DNA of 64,000 bases from Nocardiopsis quinghaiensis (GCF_008638365.1 NZ_VWVU01000003.1:62001-126000), one strand, 5' to 3'. Positions 53,028 through 63,309 are shown, counted from the first letter of the stretch. Numbers and translations are program-made. The notes: a model not told the origin generated them from the sequence alone.

Positions 53028-53347
53028 CGCGAAGCACCCTCCTCCGTACGCGGGTGGTGACGTCCAGAAGTCTCGCGGCAGGCGGGCGCGCTGTCGACGG
53101 TGGTGACGGCGTGGCACCGGAATCCCCGGGGCGGATTCCCCCGCCTCCTCCTGACCTCCTCGGGTGCGGCTGCGCTCCCACGTACGACACCAGGGAGCCG
53201 ACGCCGGCGGTCCGGCGCTTGCGTGCCGGGCTCGTGTGACCCTGGTGAGCAGCGGAGCCGGTGCTCTTCACGAGAACCGGCCCCGCGCATTTCCCAGACG
53301 AGTGGCTCCGCTACGCCCTCTGTTCCCTGTTCCCGAACGCCGCCGGG
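53028..53347. other. Intergenic region, upstream of the beta-lactamase homologue and downstream of the dehydrogenase
   Basis: Genes on both sides read leftward. No regulator gene and no clear palindrome like the one before the 40-kb copy is seen here. Confidence 0.3.
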
Positions 53348-54553
53348 TCAGGCCATGGTCACGGCCACCTTGGTCCAGCCGGGTTCGCGGTGGTCGAAGG
53401 CGCGGTAGGAGTTCACCACCTCGTTGAACGGCACCTCCTGGGTGAGGACCGAGGTGATGTCGACTCGGCCGCTGGCCACCATCTCCAGCAGTTCGGGGAT
53501 GTAGGTGCGGTGGTTGCAGTTGCCCATCTTCAGGGTGAGGTTCTTGTTCATCGCCGCGCCGATGGGGAAGTGCGTCATCGGCGGCGGGTAGACGCCGATG
53601 ATGGACAGGGTCCCCGCCTTCGCGACCGCCTCCACAGCCCACCGCGCGGCCTGGGACGGCGCGTCGCCGGGAACCCAGGTGTCTCCCTGGGGGCGGGCCT
53701 TGGGCACGATCTCGGAGACCTCCGTCGCGAACTGCTCCTTGAGGTCCTCCTGGACGGCCGGTCCCTGCTTGGGCTGTTCCGCGTCGACCCCGACGGCGTC
53801 GATCACGCGGTCCGGGCCGATGCCCCCCGTGAGCTCCACCAGGGTGGCCACCGGGTCCTCCTCGGTGTAGTCGATCACCTCGGCGTGCAGCAGACGCGCC
53901 TGCTCCAACCGGCTCCCGACCCCGTCGACCGCCAGTACGCGTCCCGCTCCCTGGAGGAAGGCGCTCAGCACGGCGAACAGTCCCACGGGGCCGCAGCCCA
54001 TCACCGCGACGGTGTCACCCGGGGAGATCTCGGCGAGCTTGGCCCCGAACCACGCTGTGGGGAAGATGTCGGAGACGAGGACGGCCTCCTCGTCGCTCAC
54101 CCGCTCGGGGATGCTGACGAGCCCCACGTTGGCGTAGGGAACGCGGACCCGTTCGGCCTGGAGGCCGGGGAAGGAACCGGTGGACTCCGGCCCTCCGAAG
54201 AACGCCGTTCCCGCTCGGCTGCCCCCGGGGTTCGCGTTGTCGCACTGGGCGAAGTAGCCGCTCCGGCAGTAGCTGCACGTCCCGCACCCGATGGTGGAGG
54301 GGATGACCACCCGGTCGCCCGGCTGGAAGTTGCGTACCTGGGATCCCACCTCGGTCACCACGCCGACACCCTCGTGGCCGAGGACGGTGCCCGGCACCAT
54401 ACCCGGCATGGTGCCTCGGATCATGTGCAGGTCGGTGCCGCAGATCGCGCTCGTGGTGATCTGCACGATGGCGTCCTGGGAGTGCTCGATGCTCGGTTCC
54501 GCCACGTCTTCCACGCGGATGTCGCCAATGCCATGCCACACGACGGCCTTCAT
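53348..54553 (-). CDS. Zinc-dependent alcohol/formaldehyde dehydrogenase-type MDR
   Basis: A 401-residue medium-chain dehydrogenase. Catalytic zinc site AICGTDLHMIRGTMPG and GHEGVGVVTEVGSQV; structural zinc site with C-x2-C-x2-C-x7-C in GCGTCSYCRSGYFAQC; NAD-binding VAVMGCGPVGLFAVLSAFLQGA. Length and the long insertion before the C-terminus resemble glutathione-independent formaldehyde dehydrogenase (FdhA-like) and related threonine/glucose-type enzymes. ATG 54553 is preceded by GGAGGA. It is different from the mycothiol enzyme at 33.6 kb, so aldehyde/alcohol turnover appears in two places. Confidence 0.85.
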   Translation of the reverse strand: MKAVVWHGIGDIRVEDVAEPSIEHSQDAIVQITTSAICGTDLHMIRGTMPGMVPGTVLGHEGVGVVTEVGSQVRNFQPGDRVVIPSTIGCGTCSYCRSGYFAQCDNANPGGSRAGTAFFGGPESTGSFPGLQAERVRVPYANVGLVSIPERVSDEEAVLVSDIFPTAWFGAKLAEISPGDTVAVMGCGPVGLFAVLSAFLQGAGRVLAVDGVGSRLEQARLLHAEVIDYTEEDPVATLVELTGGIGPDRVIDAVGVDAEQPKQGPAVQEDLKEQFATEVSEIVPKARPQGDTWVPGDAPSQAARWAVEAVAKAGTLSIIGVYPPPMTHFPIGAAMNKNLTLKMGNCNHRTYIPELLEMVASGRVDITSVLTQEVPFNEVVNSYRAFDHREPGWTKVAVTMA

Positions 54554-54962
54554 GGTCTTCCTCCAACCAGCGGTGGGGGCGCGTTCGCGCCGCCCGGAGC
54601 GGTGGACAGTTGCTGGTACTCGAGTGCGGCGGCTACCCAGGTCCCGACCCCGTAAACCGAGGGCCGCGGCCGGCCCGGCGCCGCCGAAGAGCACCAGGCC
54701 GGTTCCAGCCTCCCCCAGGGCGGCGATCTGCTCGGGGACGGCCTTCCGGCGCCCGCGGTGTTCGGGCGCGGCGTGTCCGGGAAACCTTCTGTGGCCTGAT
54801 GTGATGAGATCACCCACTGATCCGGGTTCGAGTGGACGTCCGCACGCCCCCGCGCGGGGACCGCACTCGGAGCGGACGTCTTCACCGTCCGCGGCGGATT
54901 TCCGGAATCCCCGCGGAGCGCTACGGACACACGACACGACCCGTGGAGAGGACGGACCCGCG
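54554..54962. other. Divergent intergenic region
   Basis: About 409 bases between the leftward dehydrogenase and the rightward phosphatase; no gene, no clear hairpin. The phosphatase start at 54963 follows GAGAGGACGGAC. Confidence 0.3.
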
Positions 54963-56219
54963 ATGGAGGACCCCAGCACCGCGGAGCGGATGCTCGGCGG
55001 CCTGATCGGCGCCAGCCACGTCATGGCCATGGAGGAGGTACCGGGCCACGTGGCCGACTACGCGGCTCACGCCGGGCTGTACGGAGTCCTGATCTACGTG
55101 GTCGACGTGCGCCAGGAGGTGCTGGTGCTGATGACCGGGCACGGCCCGAACGCCGGACAGGACCCCGGTCGGGCGCGCACACCGCTGCGCATCGACGGAA
55201 CACTGGCGGGACGCGCCTTCCAGACCGAGAGGATCCTGCGCGCCTCCACGGAGGAGACGGAGGAGGACGACCGGTACCACTGGTGGGTACCGGTGCTGGA
55301 CGGCACCGAGCGCATGGGTCTCCTCTGGGTGGAGACCTCCACCGACGACGCGCGGACCCACGAGTACATGTGGCACCTGGCGTCCCTGGTCGCGCTGCTG
55401 GTGGTGAGCAAACGGGTCCACAGCGACTCCTACGCCAGGCTGATCCGTGCCCAGAAGATGAGCGTGGCGGCCGAGATGCAGTGGAACCTGATGCCGCCGC
55501 GCACCTACACCGACGGATACGTGACCATCGACGCCGCACTGGAACCGGCCTACCAGGTCAGCGGCGACGCCTTCGACTACGCCACGGCGGACAGGAACGT
55601 ACACGTGGGCATCTTCGACGCGATGGGGCACGACATCGCGGCCGGGCTGACCGCCAACCTCGCCGTGGCGGCCTGCCGTAACCACCGCCGCCAGTACTCA
55701 TGCGGCCTGGACGAGGTCGCCGCGGGCATCGAGGACGTCCTGCTCGCCGAGTTCGGGCAGAAGTACGACGCCTCCGCCGACGCCGGCTTCTTCGGCCAGA
55801 CGCGCTATGTCACCGCCGTCCTGGCCGACCTGGACACCCGCACCGGCCTGCTCACCTGGACCAACCACGGCCACCTGCCGCCCGTCGTCATCCGTGAGGG
55901 GCGCTGGGTGAGCACCCTGGAGTGCGAGCCCTCCCACCCGCTGGGTTCGGACCTGGGCCTGCCGGTCACCACATGCCGTGAGCAGCTGCAGCCCGGCGAC
56001 CGCGTCATCCTGTACACGGACGGCATCACGGAGGCGCGCAGCGCGGACGGCCACGAGTTCGGCGTGGACCGGTTCCTGGAGTTCATCATCCGCCAGCACG
56101 CCAGCGGCCTCCCCGTTCCGGAAACTCTGCGGCGCCTCATCCACAGCGTCATGGACTACCACGGCAGACGGCTCCAGGACGACGCCACCGTCCTCCTCCT
56201 GCAGTGGCACGGCCACTGA
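54963..56219 (+). CDS. SpoIIE-type PP2C serine phosphatase with N-terminal GAF-like domain
   Basis: A 418-residue protein. Residues about 15-160 look like a GAF-type sensor domain. From about 170 the SpoIIE phosphatase follows: MSVAAEMQWNLMPPRTY, VSGDAFDYA, HVGIFDAMGHDIAAGL (metal Asp), TWTNHGHLPPVV, and GDRVILYTDGITEARSADGHEFG with the final metal Asp. Such proteins dephosphorylate anti-sigma-factor antagonists in actinomycetes to release stress or developmental sigma factors. No STAS or kinase partner is adjacent, so the target is unknown. Confidence 0.88.
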   Translation: MEDPSTAERMLGGLIGASHVMAMEEVPGHVADYAAHAGLYGVLIYVVDVRQEVLVLMTGHGPNAGQDPGRARTPLRIDGTLAGRAFQTERILRASTEETEEDDRYHWWVPVLDGTERMGLLWVETSTDDARTHEYMWHLASLVALLVVSKRVHSDSYARLIRAQKMSVAAEMQWNLMPPRTYTDGYVTIDAALEPAYQVSGDAFDYATADRNVHVGIFDAMGHDIAAGLTANLAVAACRNHRRQYSCGLDEVAAGIEDVLLAEFGQKYDASADAGFFGQTRYVTAVLADLDTRTGLLTWTNHGHLPPVVIREGRWVSTLECEPSHPLGSDLGLPVTTCREQLQPGDRVILYTDGITEARSADGHEFGVDRFLEFIIRQHASGLPVPETLRRLIHSVMDYHGRRLQDDATVLLLQWHGH

Positions 56220-56269
56220 GAGCACGTACGTCCGGGCCCGGCTCGGACCGGACCCCGGGAGGGACGGGC

Positions 56270-57073
56270 TCAGACCTTGCGGGCCAGGCCGCAGTACTGG
56301 GGAATGTCGCGCTCCTGCCCGACCTCGACGGGCTCGGGCCGCCATCGGGTGACGCAGACGACCCCGGGATCGACCAGTTCGAACCCGTCGAAGAAACGGG
56401 TGAAGTCCTCCACCGAGCGCAGGTGGTACGGCTGGGCGACGCTCTCCTGCCAGCGCCGCATGGCCTCCAGCGCGCGTTCACCGGTGATCGCGTCCATGTG
56501 GGCGAAGACGCCGTCGCACACGGCCAGGAAGCTGCCCGGCGCCAGGGCGTCCATATAGGTGCGCACGATACCCAGGGCCTCGTCGAGGTCGCCGAAGTGG
56601 CCCATCGTCCCCAGCAGGGTCAGGGCGACGGGGCGGCTCAGGTCCAGGGTCTGGCCGGCGGCCTCCAGCACCGTGCCGGTCTCGCGCAGGTCCGATCCCA
56701 CGAACCGGGTCCGGCCCTCGTCGGTACCCACCAGCAGGGCGCGCGCGTGCGCCAGCACCAGGGGGTCGTTGTCCACGTAGACCACGCGTGACTCCGGGGC
56801 CTGGGCCTGGGCCACCTCGTGGGTGTTGTCCGCGGTGGGAAGTCCGGTGCCGATGTCGAGGAACTGGCGGACACCCTCCTCCCGGACCAGGTGGGTGACC
56901 GCGCGGCGCAGGAAGAGGCGGTCCCCCCGGGCGGTCTCGACCACCTGCGGCACGAGTTCCCTGATGGTGTCGCCCACCTCGCGGTCCACGGGGTAGTTGT
57001 CCTTGCCTCCGAGCCAGTAGTTCCACACCCGTGCGGTGTGCGCGACGGTGGTGTCGATGGGGGTGTCCGTCAT
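56270..57073 (-). CDS. SAM-dependent methyltransferase, DUF574 (Methyltransf_19) type
   Basis: A 267-residue protein with the family start TAHTARVWNYWLGGKDNYPVDR, motif I FLDIGTGLPTADNTHEVAQ, VVYVDNDPLVLAHARALL and ALTLLGTMGHFGDLDEALGIV. The group is abundant in Streptomyces and relatives; its substrates are mostly unknown. ATG 57073 has GAGAGG upstream. It converges with the phosphatase gene. Confidence 0.9.
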   Translation of the reverse strand: MTDTPIDTTVAHTARVWNYWLGGKDNYPVDREVGDTIRELVPQVVETARGDRLFLRRAVTHLVREEGVRQFLDIGTGLPTADNTHEVAQAQAPESRVVYVDNDPLVLAHARALLVGTDEGRTRFVGSDLRETGTVLEAAGQTLDLSRPVALTLLGTMGHFGDLDEALGIVRTYMDALAPGSFLAVCDGVFAHMDAITGERALEAMRRWQESVAQPYHLRSVEDFTRFFDGFELVDPGVVCVTRWRPEPVEVGQERDIPQYCGLARKV

Positions 57074-57456
57074 GGGGGCCTCTCAACGGGGACGATCCGT
57101 AACAAGCAGTACGCGCAGTCTTGTGCGTCCGCTACACGCCCGCAACCCGAGAACCCCTGTCGTTGCGGGCTTCTCGCCCGGAACGCGGGAAGCCTTCCCC
57201 GGGGGTGGTCCCGGCCCGGGGAGTATCCGCGCGCCGGCCGGGAGTACTGTCCGGGGGAGACCGCGCCGCCGAACACCGCCGTGCCGGCCGCCGCGCTGGC
57301 CAGGACGGCGAGGGCCGTCCCGCCGCATGGCCAGGTGCAGGGGTACGACCGGCCGCGCCACACGCGACTCCACCCGCACGGCCGGGGAGGGCGGCAGGAG
57401 GCTGGTCCCCGCGGCGATGAGCGCTGGAAGCCGGAGCCGTGGGAATACTGGGGACC
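57074..57456. other. Divergent intergenic region
   Basis: 383 bases with no supported gene. It should hold the promoters for the methyltransferase and creatininase-like genes; no motif could be fixed. Confidence 0.3.
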
Positions 57457-58170
57457 ATGGACGACCTGACACTGTCCCTGCTGCCGTTGACGACCAGCGC
57501 GCAGGAGCGCGAACGGGCCGCCCGGGTGGCGCTGCTGCCGGTGGGCAGCCTCGAACAGCACGGCCCCCACCTTCCCCTGGTCACCGACACCGTCATCGCC
57601 TGCGACCTGGCCCGGAGCCTGGCCGACGCGTACCCGCTGCGCCTGCTGCCGCCGGTCACCGTCGGCTGTTCCCACGAGCACTCCGCATGGCACGGAACCG
57701 TGAGCGTCTCCGCGCCCACCCTGTACGCGTTCGTCAGGGACATCGCCGCCTCCCTCGGTGACACCAGGCTCGTACTGGTCAACGGGCACGGCGGCAACCA
57801 CGTGCTGGCCAACCTCGTCCAGGAGTCGGGCGGGCGCATGGCGCTCTTCCCGGGCCCCCACGACTGGGAGGCCGCCCGGACCGTCGCCGGGATGGCCACC
57901 GACAACGACCACGACATGCATGCCGGGGAGTTGGAGACCTCGGTGCTCCTGCACACCCGTCCGCGTCTGGTCCGGTCCGGGTACGAGCACGTCGATCACA
58001 CCACGGGCGGGCGTGATCATGTGCTCACTGTGGGGTTGGCTGCCTACACCGTCTCGGGGGTGGTCGGTCGCCCCTCACTGGCCACGGCCGCCAAGGGGCG
58101 AGCCTTGCTCGCCGCCCTCACCGAGTCCTTCGCGGGGTACCTGGCGGCGCTGGACGAGCCGTGCGGGTGA
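57457..58170 (+). CDS. Creatininase-family amidohydrolase (MftE-like)
   Basis: A 237-residue metal-dependent amidohydrolase: LLPVGSLEQHGPHLPLVTDT (metal Glu/His/Asp cluster), VGCSHEHSAWHGTVS, VLVNGHGGNHV, and MHAGELETSVLLH (metal Glu). The family includes creatininase and the mycofactocin protein MftE. No other mycofactocin gene is near, so creatininase or an unknown amide is equally possible. ATG 57457 was preferred over GTG 57439. Confidence 0.8.
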   Translation: MDDLTLSLLPLTTSAQERERAARVALLPVGSLEQHGPHLPLVTDTVIACDLARSLADAYPLRLLPPVTVGCSHEHSAWHGTVSVSAPTLYAFVRDIAASLGDTRLVLVNGHGGNHVLANLVQESGGRMALFPGPHDWEAARTVAGMATDNDHDMHAGELETSVLLHTRPRLVRSGYEHVDHTTGGRDHVLTVGLAAYTVSGVVGRPSLATAAKGRALLAALTESFAGYLAALDEPCG

Positions 58171-58315
58171 GCGAGCACGAGCCGCCGGTCCGGCCAGCGC
58201 CCCCCGAGCACCGGGGCCCGAGACGTCCGCGCGCATGGCGCGAACCCGTCCGGGCAGGCTTCGAGAGAAGGCTTCGAACAGCTGACATATCGTAAAACGA
58301 GCCGAAAGGTCGCCG

Positions 58316-58981
58316 ATGACCTCCCTCGTCTTCGCCGTGTTCTCGGTGGTGCACCTGTGCCTGACCGTCTGGCTGGTCCGGCTGGCGCTCGTACGGCACT
58401 CCACGCACACCTGGCTGGTCGCGGCCGTGGCCGCCGGGCTCGTCTACGACAACGCGATCGTGGCACTGGGCTCCTCCCTCGGCGCCGGCGACCTCCTGTT
58501 CGCACTGAACCTGCCGCGCTTCGTCGTGCACGCTCTGGTCACTCCGCTCCTGGTCGTCTTCGCGGTCGGGGCGGCCCGTGACCTCGGGCTCGCCTGGGCG
58601 CGCTCGCGTGCGGTCCACGCCGGGTTCTCCGTGCTGGCGGCCGCGCTGGTCGCCTACGGTGTCGTGGCCGATCTCGTCGGACTCACCCTGGTGCCGGGCC
58701 GCGAGGGCGACGCACTGCGTTACTCGGCCGCCGAGCCGACCGTGCCGGTCCCGTCCGTGGTGACCATCGTGGTACTGCTCCTCGTCGGTGTGGCGCTACT
58801 CGTGCGTGCGCGCAGCGGATGGATGCTGCTGGGCGCCGCGATCATGACCGTGGTCTCGGCCGTGCCTGACGCGCCGCTGGTCGTGGGTAACCTGGGCGAG
58901 GTGGCCCTCATCGCCGGGCTCGCCCTCACCGCGCGAAAGACTGGCCACGCCTCTCTCCGCCCCTCGGCGCGACCCGCGTGA
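58316..58981 (+). CDS. Seven-helix integral membrane protein, unknown
   Basis: A 221-residue protein of about seven hydrophobic helices: MTSLVFAVFSVVHLCLTVWL, WLVAAVAAGLVYDNAIVALG, FVVHALVTPLLVVFAVGAA, and further ones to residue about 210. A charged NLPRFVVHALVTPLL region precedes the third helix. I do not recognise the family with certainty. ATG 58316 follows GAAAGGTC. It stands alone. Confidence 0.65.
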   Translation: MTSLVFAVFSVVHLCLTVWLVRLALVRHSTHTWLVAAVAAGLVYDNAIVALGSSLGAGDLLFALNLPRFVVHALVTPLLVVFAVGAARDLGLAWARSRAVHAGFSVLAAALVAYGVVADLVGLTLVPGREGDALRYSAAEPTVPVPSVVTIVVLLLVGVALLVRARSGWMLLGAAIMTVVSAVPDAPLVVGNLGEVALIAGLALTARKTGHASLRPSARPA

Positions 58982-59507
58982 ACTCCTGTCCCAGCGATTC
59001 GAGGTATCCCTTTGGGAGAACCTCTGCAGCCGTTGAGGACAGTCGGGGGAGGTTCCCGTCTCCCGAAAACCTCCCACTCGCGGGTGGGAGACTCCTGTCT
59101 TCCCCGGGCGGGCCGAGTGCCTTCCGCTCCGTGGAGGCCCTCGGTCACCCGGGCGGGACGGCCGCGAGACGGTCCCTTCCCGGCCACGGACGGCGACCAA
59201 CATGGTCGCCCCGCCGTGCGGGTCCCCGCGGCGGGGTCCTGCCCGTGCCGGCGTGGTCCTGCGGTGTGCTGTGGCCGACCCGGGCCGGGGGTGGACGGCC
59301 GGTCGGGTCACGTGGGCGTTGGAGCCGCCCGTCCCGCTGGGCCGGACCCTGCGTCGGCTGCGACGGCATGAACGCTACGTGTTGTGGGCAGGCGTGGTGT
59401 CACGTGTCGCAACCTGAGCCGGGTGGCGGTCCCACGTCGGAGCATGGGCCGCCATCGGTATCCCGAGCGCAGGGACGGAGCACGGGCCCACGACGGGGGA
59501 GGGACTC
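58982..59507. other. Gene-free region with a hairpin
   Basis: CTCCCAC (59071-59077) pairs with GTGGGAG (59084-59090), a probable terminator for the membrane gene. The rest has no supported feature. Confidence 0.35.
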
Positions 59508-59873
59508 ATGGGCGTCGTCGAGGTGGTCGAGGCCGTGGGAACGGCGATCGAAGTGGCCGGTGTCGCGGTGATCGCCGTGGGCACGGCCGCGGCGACCGCC
59601 GCGTTCCTGTACCGGTTCGCCCATCGCACACCCCTGGCCGAGATCTACCGGTCCTACCGCCACGGGGTGGGGCGGGCGATCCTACTGGGGCTGGAGTTCC
59701 TGGTGGCCGGTGACATCATCCGTACGGTCGCGATCGAGCCGTCCTTCCGCAGCGTCGGTGTGCTCGCCGGGATCGTGCTGATCCGTACCTTCCTCAGCTT
59801 CTCGCTGGAGGTCGAGCTGGAGAACCGATGGCCGTGGCAGCGGCCCCGGACGGCCGCCGAGAGGTCGACGTAG
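59508..59873 (+). CDS. DUF1622 membrane protein
   Basis: A 121-residue protein with three membrane helices (about 5-34, 55-72, 80-98). Features include the DUF1622-like RHGVGRAILLGLEFLVAGDIIRTV and VLIRTFLSFSLEVELE. ATG 59508 follows GGGGGAGGG. Function unknown. It precedes the phospholipase D-like gene by about 300 bases on the same strand. Confidence 0.8.
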   Translation: MGVVEVVEAVGTAIEVAGVAVIAVGTAAATAAFLYRFAHRTPLAEIYRSYRHGVGRAILLGLEFLVAGDIIRTVAIEPSFRSVGVLAGIVLIRTFLSFSLEVELENRWPWQRPRTAAERST

Positions 59874-60168
59874 GAGAAGGGGTGAACCATAGGTACCAGG
59901 GGGGAGCACGCGAGTGGTCGTCACGGCCTCGGGCCAGCGGAGGAGGGCACGCGGCGGGGAACGGAACGAACGCACGTGAAGCACCTGGAGGCTTCCGGGG
60001 CGGACTGATCACCAAGGCCCCCACCCGATCGCCGGCTCCTGCCGGCCTCCCCTGGCGTTGGCCGCCACTCCGGGCCAGCGCGGAGACAGACCCAATACTC
60101 GTACCGGAAACGGCGGTCTGCGGAGTGGAGGCCTCCGGCACCGCGGACGTTCTGCCCGGGAGGCGACT

Positions 60169-61410
60169 GTGCAACGCTCCACACACCCAACACTCAGATC
60201 CGTGGTCAGGTGGGGACTCGTAGGACTGGTGGGCACCCAGGTCGCGGTGGCAGCCATTTCCATGGGCGTCAACCACTGGCGCCGGAAGGTACGTCCCCGC
60301 CGGGCGGTCTTTCCCCGCACGGCACCGGTGGAGCTGCCGGTGGGCGACTCGGGGACCCGCGTCACCGTCTACACCTACGGCGAGGACCTGTTCGAGGACA
60401 TGCTCGCGGCGATCCGCGGGGCCTGGCACCGCGTGCTGTTCGAGTCCTACATCGTCAAGGACGACCAGGTGGGCCAACGGTTCAAGGAGGCCCTCATCGA
60501 GGCCGCCGAGCGGGGCGTCGAGGTGTACGTGGTCTACGACGGCTTCGCGAACCTGGTGGTGCCTCGCTCCTTCTTCCGCTTCCCGCCCAGCGTTCACGTG
60601 CTGCGGTATCCGGTCTTCCGTCCCGGTGTGCTGCTGTTGAACATCCGCAAGTCCGGCCGGGACCACCGCAAGATCCTCACCGTCGACGGCGAGGTGGGGT
60701 TCTCCGGCGGGTACAACGTGGGATCGCTCTACGCCACCAACTGGCGTGACACCCACCTGCGGCTGGCCGGGCCGGCGGTGTGGGAGCTGGAGAACGCCTT
60801 CGTCGACTTCTGGAACAGGCACCGCCTCCCCGAGCTGGACAGGTTGGGGGAGGCCGCGTGGGATTCGCACCTGCGGCTCCACCGCAACGTGCCCGAACTG
60901 CTGATCTACCCGATCCGGGCGGTGTTCCTGGAGGCGATCGACCGGGCCAAGGAGCGCGTGCTGTTCACCCAGGCCTACTTCCTCCCCGACCAGGAGCTTC
61001 AACGAGCGCTCATCGACGCCGCCGGCCGTGGCGCGGACGTGAACGTGCTCGTCCCCGAGGAGTCCAACCACGTCATCGTGGACCAGATCTCCCGCAGCCA
61101 GTACTCGGCGCTACTGCGCGGCGGAGTGCGACTGTGGCTCTACCAGGACGCGATGGTGCACGCCAAGACCGCGACGGTGGACGGCCAGTGGTCCACGGTC
61201 GGCACCACGAACGTGGACCGGCTCAGCCTGACCGGCAACTACGAGATCAACATCGAGATCTTCGACAAGGGCGTGGCCCGGCACCTGGAGGAGGTCTTCG
61301 CCAACGACCTCGCCAACTGCCGGGAGCTGACCGAGGAGGAGTGGGACAACCGGCCGCTCCTCTCCAGGTTCGGCGAACTCGTGCTGGCGCCCTGGCGACC
61401 GCTGCTGTGA
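60169..61410 (+). CDS. Phospholipase D-like / cardiolipin synthase-type protein
   Basis: A 413-residue protein with an N-terminal membrane helix (about 12-30) and two HKD motifs: GRDHRKILTVDGEVGFSGGYN and MVHAKTATVDGQWSTVGTTNVD, each H-x-K-x4-D. Spacing and the NYEINIEIFD ending fit bacterial cardiolipin synthase-like phospholipase D proteins, which transfer phosphatidyl groups between lipids. GTG 60169 has GGGAGG five bases upstream. The longer frame to 60058 has no ribosome site. A hydrolase role is also possible. Confidence 0.85.
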   Translation: MQRSTHPTLRSVVRWGLVGLVGTQVAVAAISMGVNHWRRKVRPRRAVFPRTAPVELPVGDSGTRVTVYTYGEDLFEDMLAAIRGAWHRVLFESYIVKDDQVGQRFKEALIEAAERGVEVYVVYDGFANLVVPRSFFRFPPSVHVLRYPVFRPGVLLLNIRKSGRDHRKILTVDGEVGFSGGYNVGSLYATNWRDTHLRLAGPAVWELENAFVDFWNRHRLPELDRLGEAAWDSHLRLHRNVPELLIYPIRAVFLEAIDRAKERVLFTQAYFLPDQELQRALIDAAGRGADVNVLVPEESNHVIVDQISRSQYSALLRGGVRLWLYQDAMVHAKTATVDGQWSTVGTTNVDRLSLTGNYEINIEIFDKGVARHLEEVFANDLANCRELTEEEWDNRPLLSRFGELVLAPWRPLL

Positions 61411-61699
61411 GACCTCTCCGCCGGCCCGTCGCCGTACTCGCAAGGCCGGTTCGCCGGTACGAGTAGGTACCTGGAACCCAGGACGAGGGTGGGGAAGAGG
61501 ATCACCAGCGTGGGCGCGGTCCACGGCGCGAATCTTCGCAAGGCCTCCTCCAGGGCAGGCGGCGTGAAAGGCGGCCGGGGGAGACACGCGCACCTCAGGA
61601 CGCAGGGAAGTACTTCCACGCCGAACGTCACCGTCGCGGCTGCGCACCAGGCCGGTACCGAAGGTGTGGTGTGGCACGTGTGGGGCGGGCCTGCGGGTG
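61411..61699. other. Convergent intergenic region
   Basis: Between two converging genes; no gene or strong stem found. Confidence 0.3.
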
Positions 61700-62965
61700 T
61701 TACGTCGCCGGATACATGGTCACCTGGGTGACGGTGCGCCCGTTGGTCTGGTCGACCTTGGCCGTCCAGGAGCCGAGATCCACCTGTTCCCCCGGTTTCT
61801 TGGGGATGTGGCCCAGCACGGCGATGAGCAGTCCGGCGACGGTGACGTAGTCACCCTCCGGAACGTCGGTCAGATGGACGTCGACGTCGGACAGGTCGTG
61901 CACGGGGTAGGTCCCGGGCAGTGTGAGGGATCCGTCGTCGTTGCGGGCCACGGTACGTATGTCGGAATCGGTCTCGTCGTAGATCTCTCCGACGATCTCC
62001 TCCAGCAGGTCCTCCAGGCTCACGATGCCGTCCACGCCGCCCATCTCGTTGACGACCACGCCCAGCTGCTGGTGTTCGGCGATCATGCGGCGCAGGGCCA
62101 GCGACACCACCAGGGAGTCGGGCAGCAGCAGCGGTTCGCGGGCCAGCTCGCGGACGCTTCCCTCACCACGCACCAGGTCGGACCAGTGCACGACACCGAG
62201 CACGTCGTCGAGGTCGTCGTCGTCCACCACCGGCGCCCGGGAGTGGCCGTGCTCGGCGAGCATGTGCGCCGCCTGGTCCGCGGGTGTGCGGGCTCCGATG
62301 GTGAACACCTCGCCGCGGGGAACGACGACCTGGCGCAGGCGCCGGTCGTCGATCTCGAAGGCGCCGGAGATGATGGTGCGCTGCTCGCGGGTCATGCCCC
62401 GCTGGGTGGCGAGCATGTCGCGCAGCTCCTCCTCGCTGACCTCCTCCCTGGCCGCGGAGGGGTCGCCACCCGTCAGGCGCACCACCAGGTCGGTGGAGAC
62501 GCTCAACAGCCACACCACGGGACGGGAGAGCAGCGCGAGCAGGTTCAGCGGCCGGGCGACCATGATCGCCCAGCTCTCGGACCGCTGCATGGCGATGCGC
62601 TTGGGCGCCAGTTCACCGAAGACCAGTGTGACGAAGGCCAGGAGCACGGTGACCAGGACGATCGATACGGGGCTGGCGGCCGAGCCCAAGAAGCCCAGGG
62701 GCCCGATGAGCGGTTGGGCCAGGGACACCGCGGCGGTGGCCGAGGCGAGGAAACCCGCGAGGGTGATGCCGATCTGGATGGTGGCCAGGAAGCGGTTGGG
62801 ATCCTTCGCCAGACGGGCCACCGCGCGTCCGCCCGGACCTCGCGCCGCCAGCTGTTTGACCTGTCCTTCCCTGAGTGTGATCAGGGCGATCTCACTGCCT
62901 GCGAACAGGGCGTTGACGAGAACGAGGACAAGGACAAGGCCGAGTTGAACCCCGTAGCTCTCCAT
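61700..62965 (-). CDS. CNNM/HlyC-CorC-type transporter with CBS pair
   Basis: A 421-residue protein. N-terminal CNNM (DUF21) membrane domain of about three to four helices: LVLVNALFAGSEIALITL, ATIQIGITLAGFLASATAAV, VTVLLAFVTLVFGELAPKRIAMQ. Then a CBS pair (about 215-335: VVVPRGEVFTIGARTPADQ, VDGIVSLEDLLEEIVGEI) and a C-terminal CorC_HlyC domain. Such proteins move or sense Mg2+/Co2+ or act in stress. ATG 62965 chosen; the frame to 63040 has no better ribosome site. Confidence 0.88.
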   Translation of the reverse strand: MESYGVQLGLVLVLVLVNALFAGSEIALITLREGQVKQLAARGPGGRAVARLAKDPNRFLATIQIGITLAGFLASATAAVSLAQPLIGPLGFLGSAASPVSIVLVTVLLAFVTLVFGELAPKRIAMQRSESWAIMVARPLNLLALLSRPVVWLLSVSTDLVVRLTGGDPSAAREEVSEEELRDMLATQRGMTREQRTIISGAFEIDDRRLRQVVVPRGEVFTIGARTPADQAAHMLAEHGHSRAPVVDDDDLDDVLGVVHWSDLVRGEGSVRELAREPLLLPDSLVVSLALRRMIAEHQQLGVVVNEMGGVDGIVSLEDLLEEIVGEIYDETDSDIRTVARNDDGSLTLPGTYPVHDLSDVDVHLTDVPEGDYVTVAGLLIAVLGHIPKKPGEQVDLGSWTAKVDQTNGRTVTQVTMYPAT

Positions 62966-63309
62966 AGCTGCTGCCGTCTCTCGATGCTGTGGTGGTTCCG
63001 TGCGGTTCCCGTTCCGGGCCGTGACCCCAGAGCCTCCCACAGCCCGCTCCCGGAACCGCTCTTGGGTGTGCGGCCATGGAGAGTCGAACTGCTTGGCGAG
63101 GAACCCGGCCAGGAGAGCCGAAGCATCGCCCAGGGGCGCGGACCGGCCGAGTGAGGGTCACATGAGCCAGGACCAACGGCCGGACCGCCCTCCTGGATTC
63201 CCTCTCCTGATATACAAGGCCAGGTCAGGGGCTGTTCAGGGGGTCCGATGCGCGCCCAGGCCTACGAGTCGGTGAGTGATGGCGGGTGAGGCGGGGGAGG
63301 AACGGCTGT
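62966..63309. other. Intergenic region upstream of CNNM gene and before IS remnants
   Basis: About 340 bases; no gene supported; probably the CNNM promoter and the border of the IS remnants. Confidence 0.3.

Noticed and set aside
57457-58170. Evidence for a mycofactocin cluster from the MftE-like gene
   Set aside because: No mftA, mftB, mftC or mftD neighbours; the creatininase family is broad.
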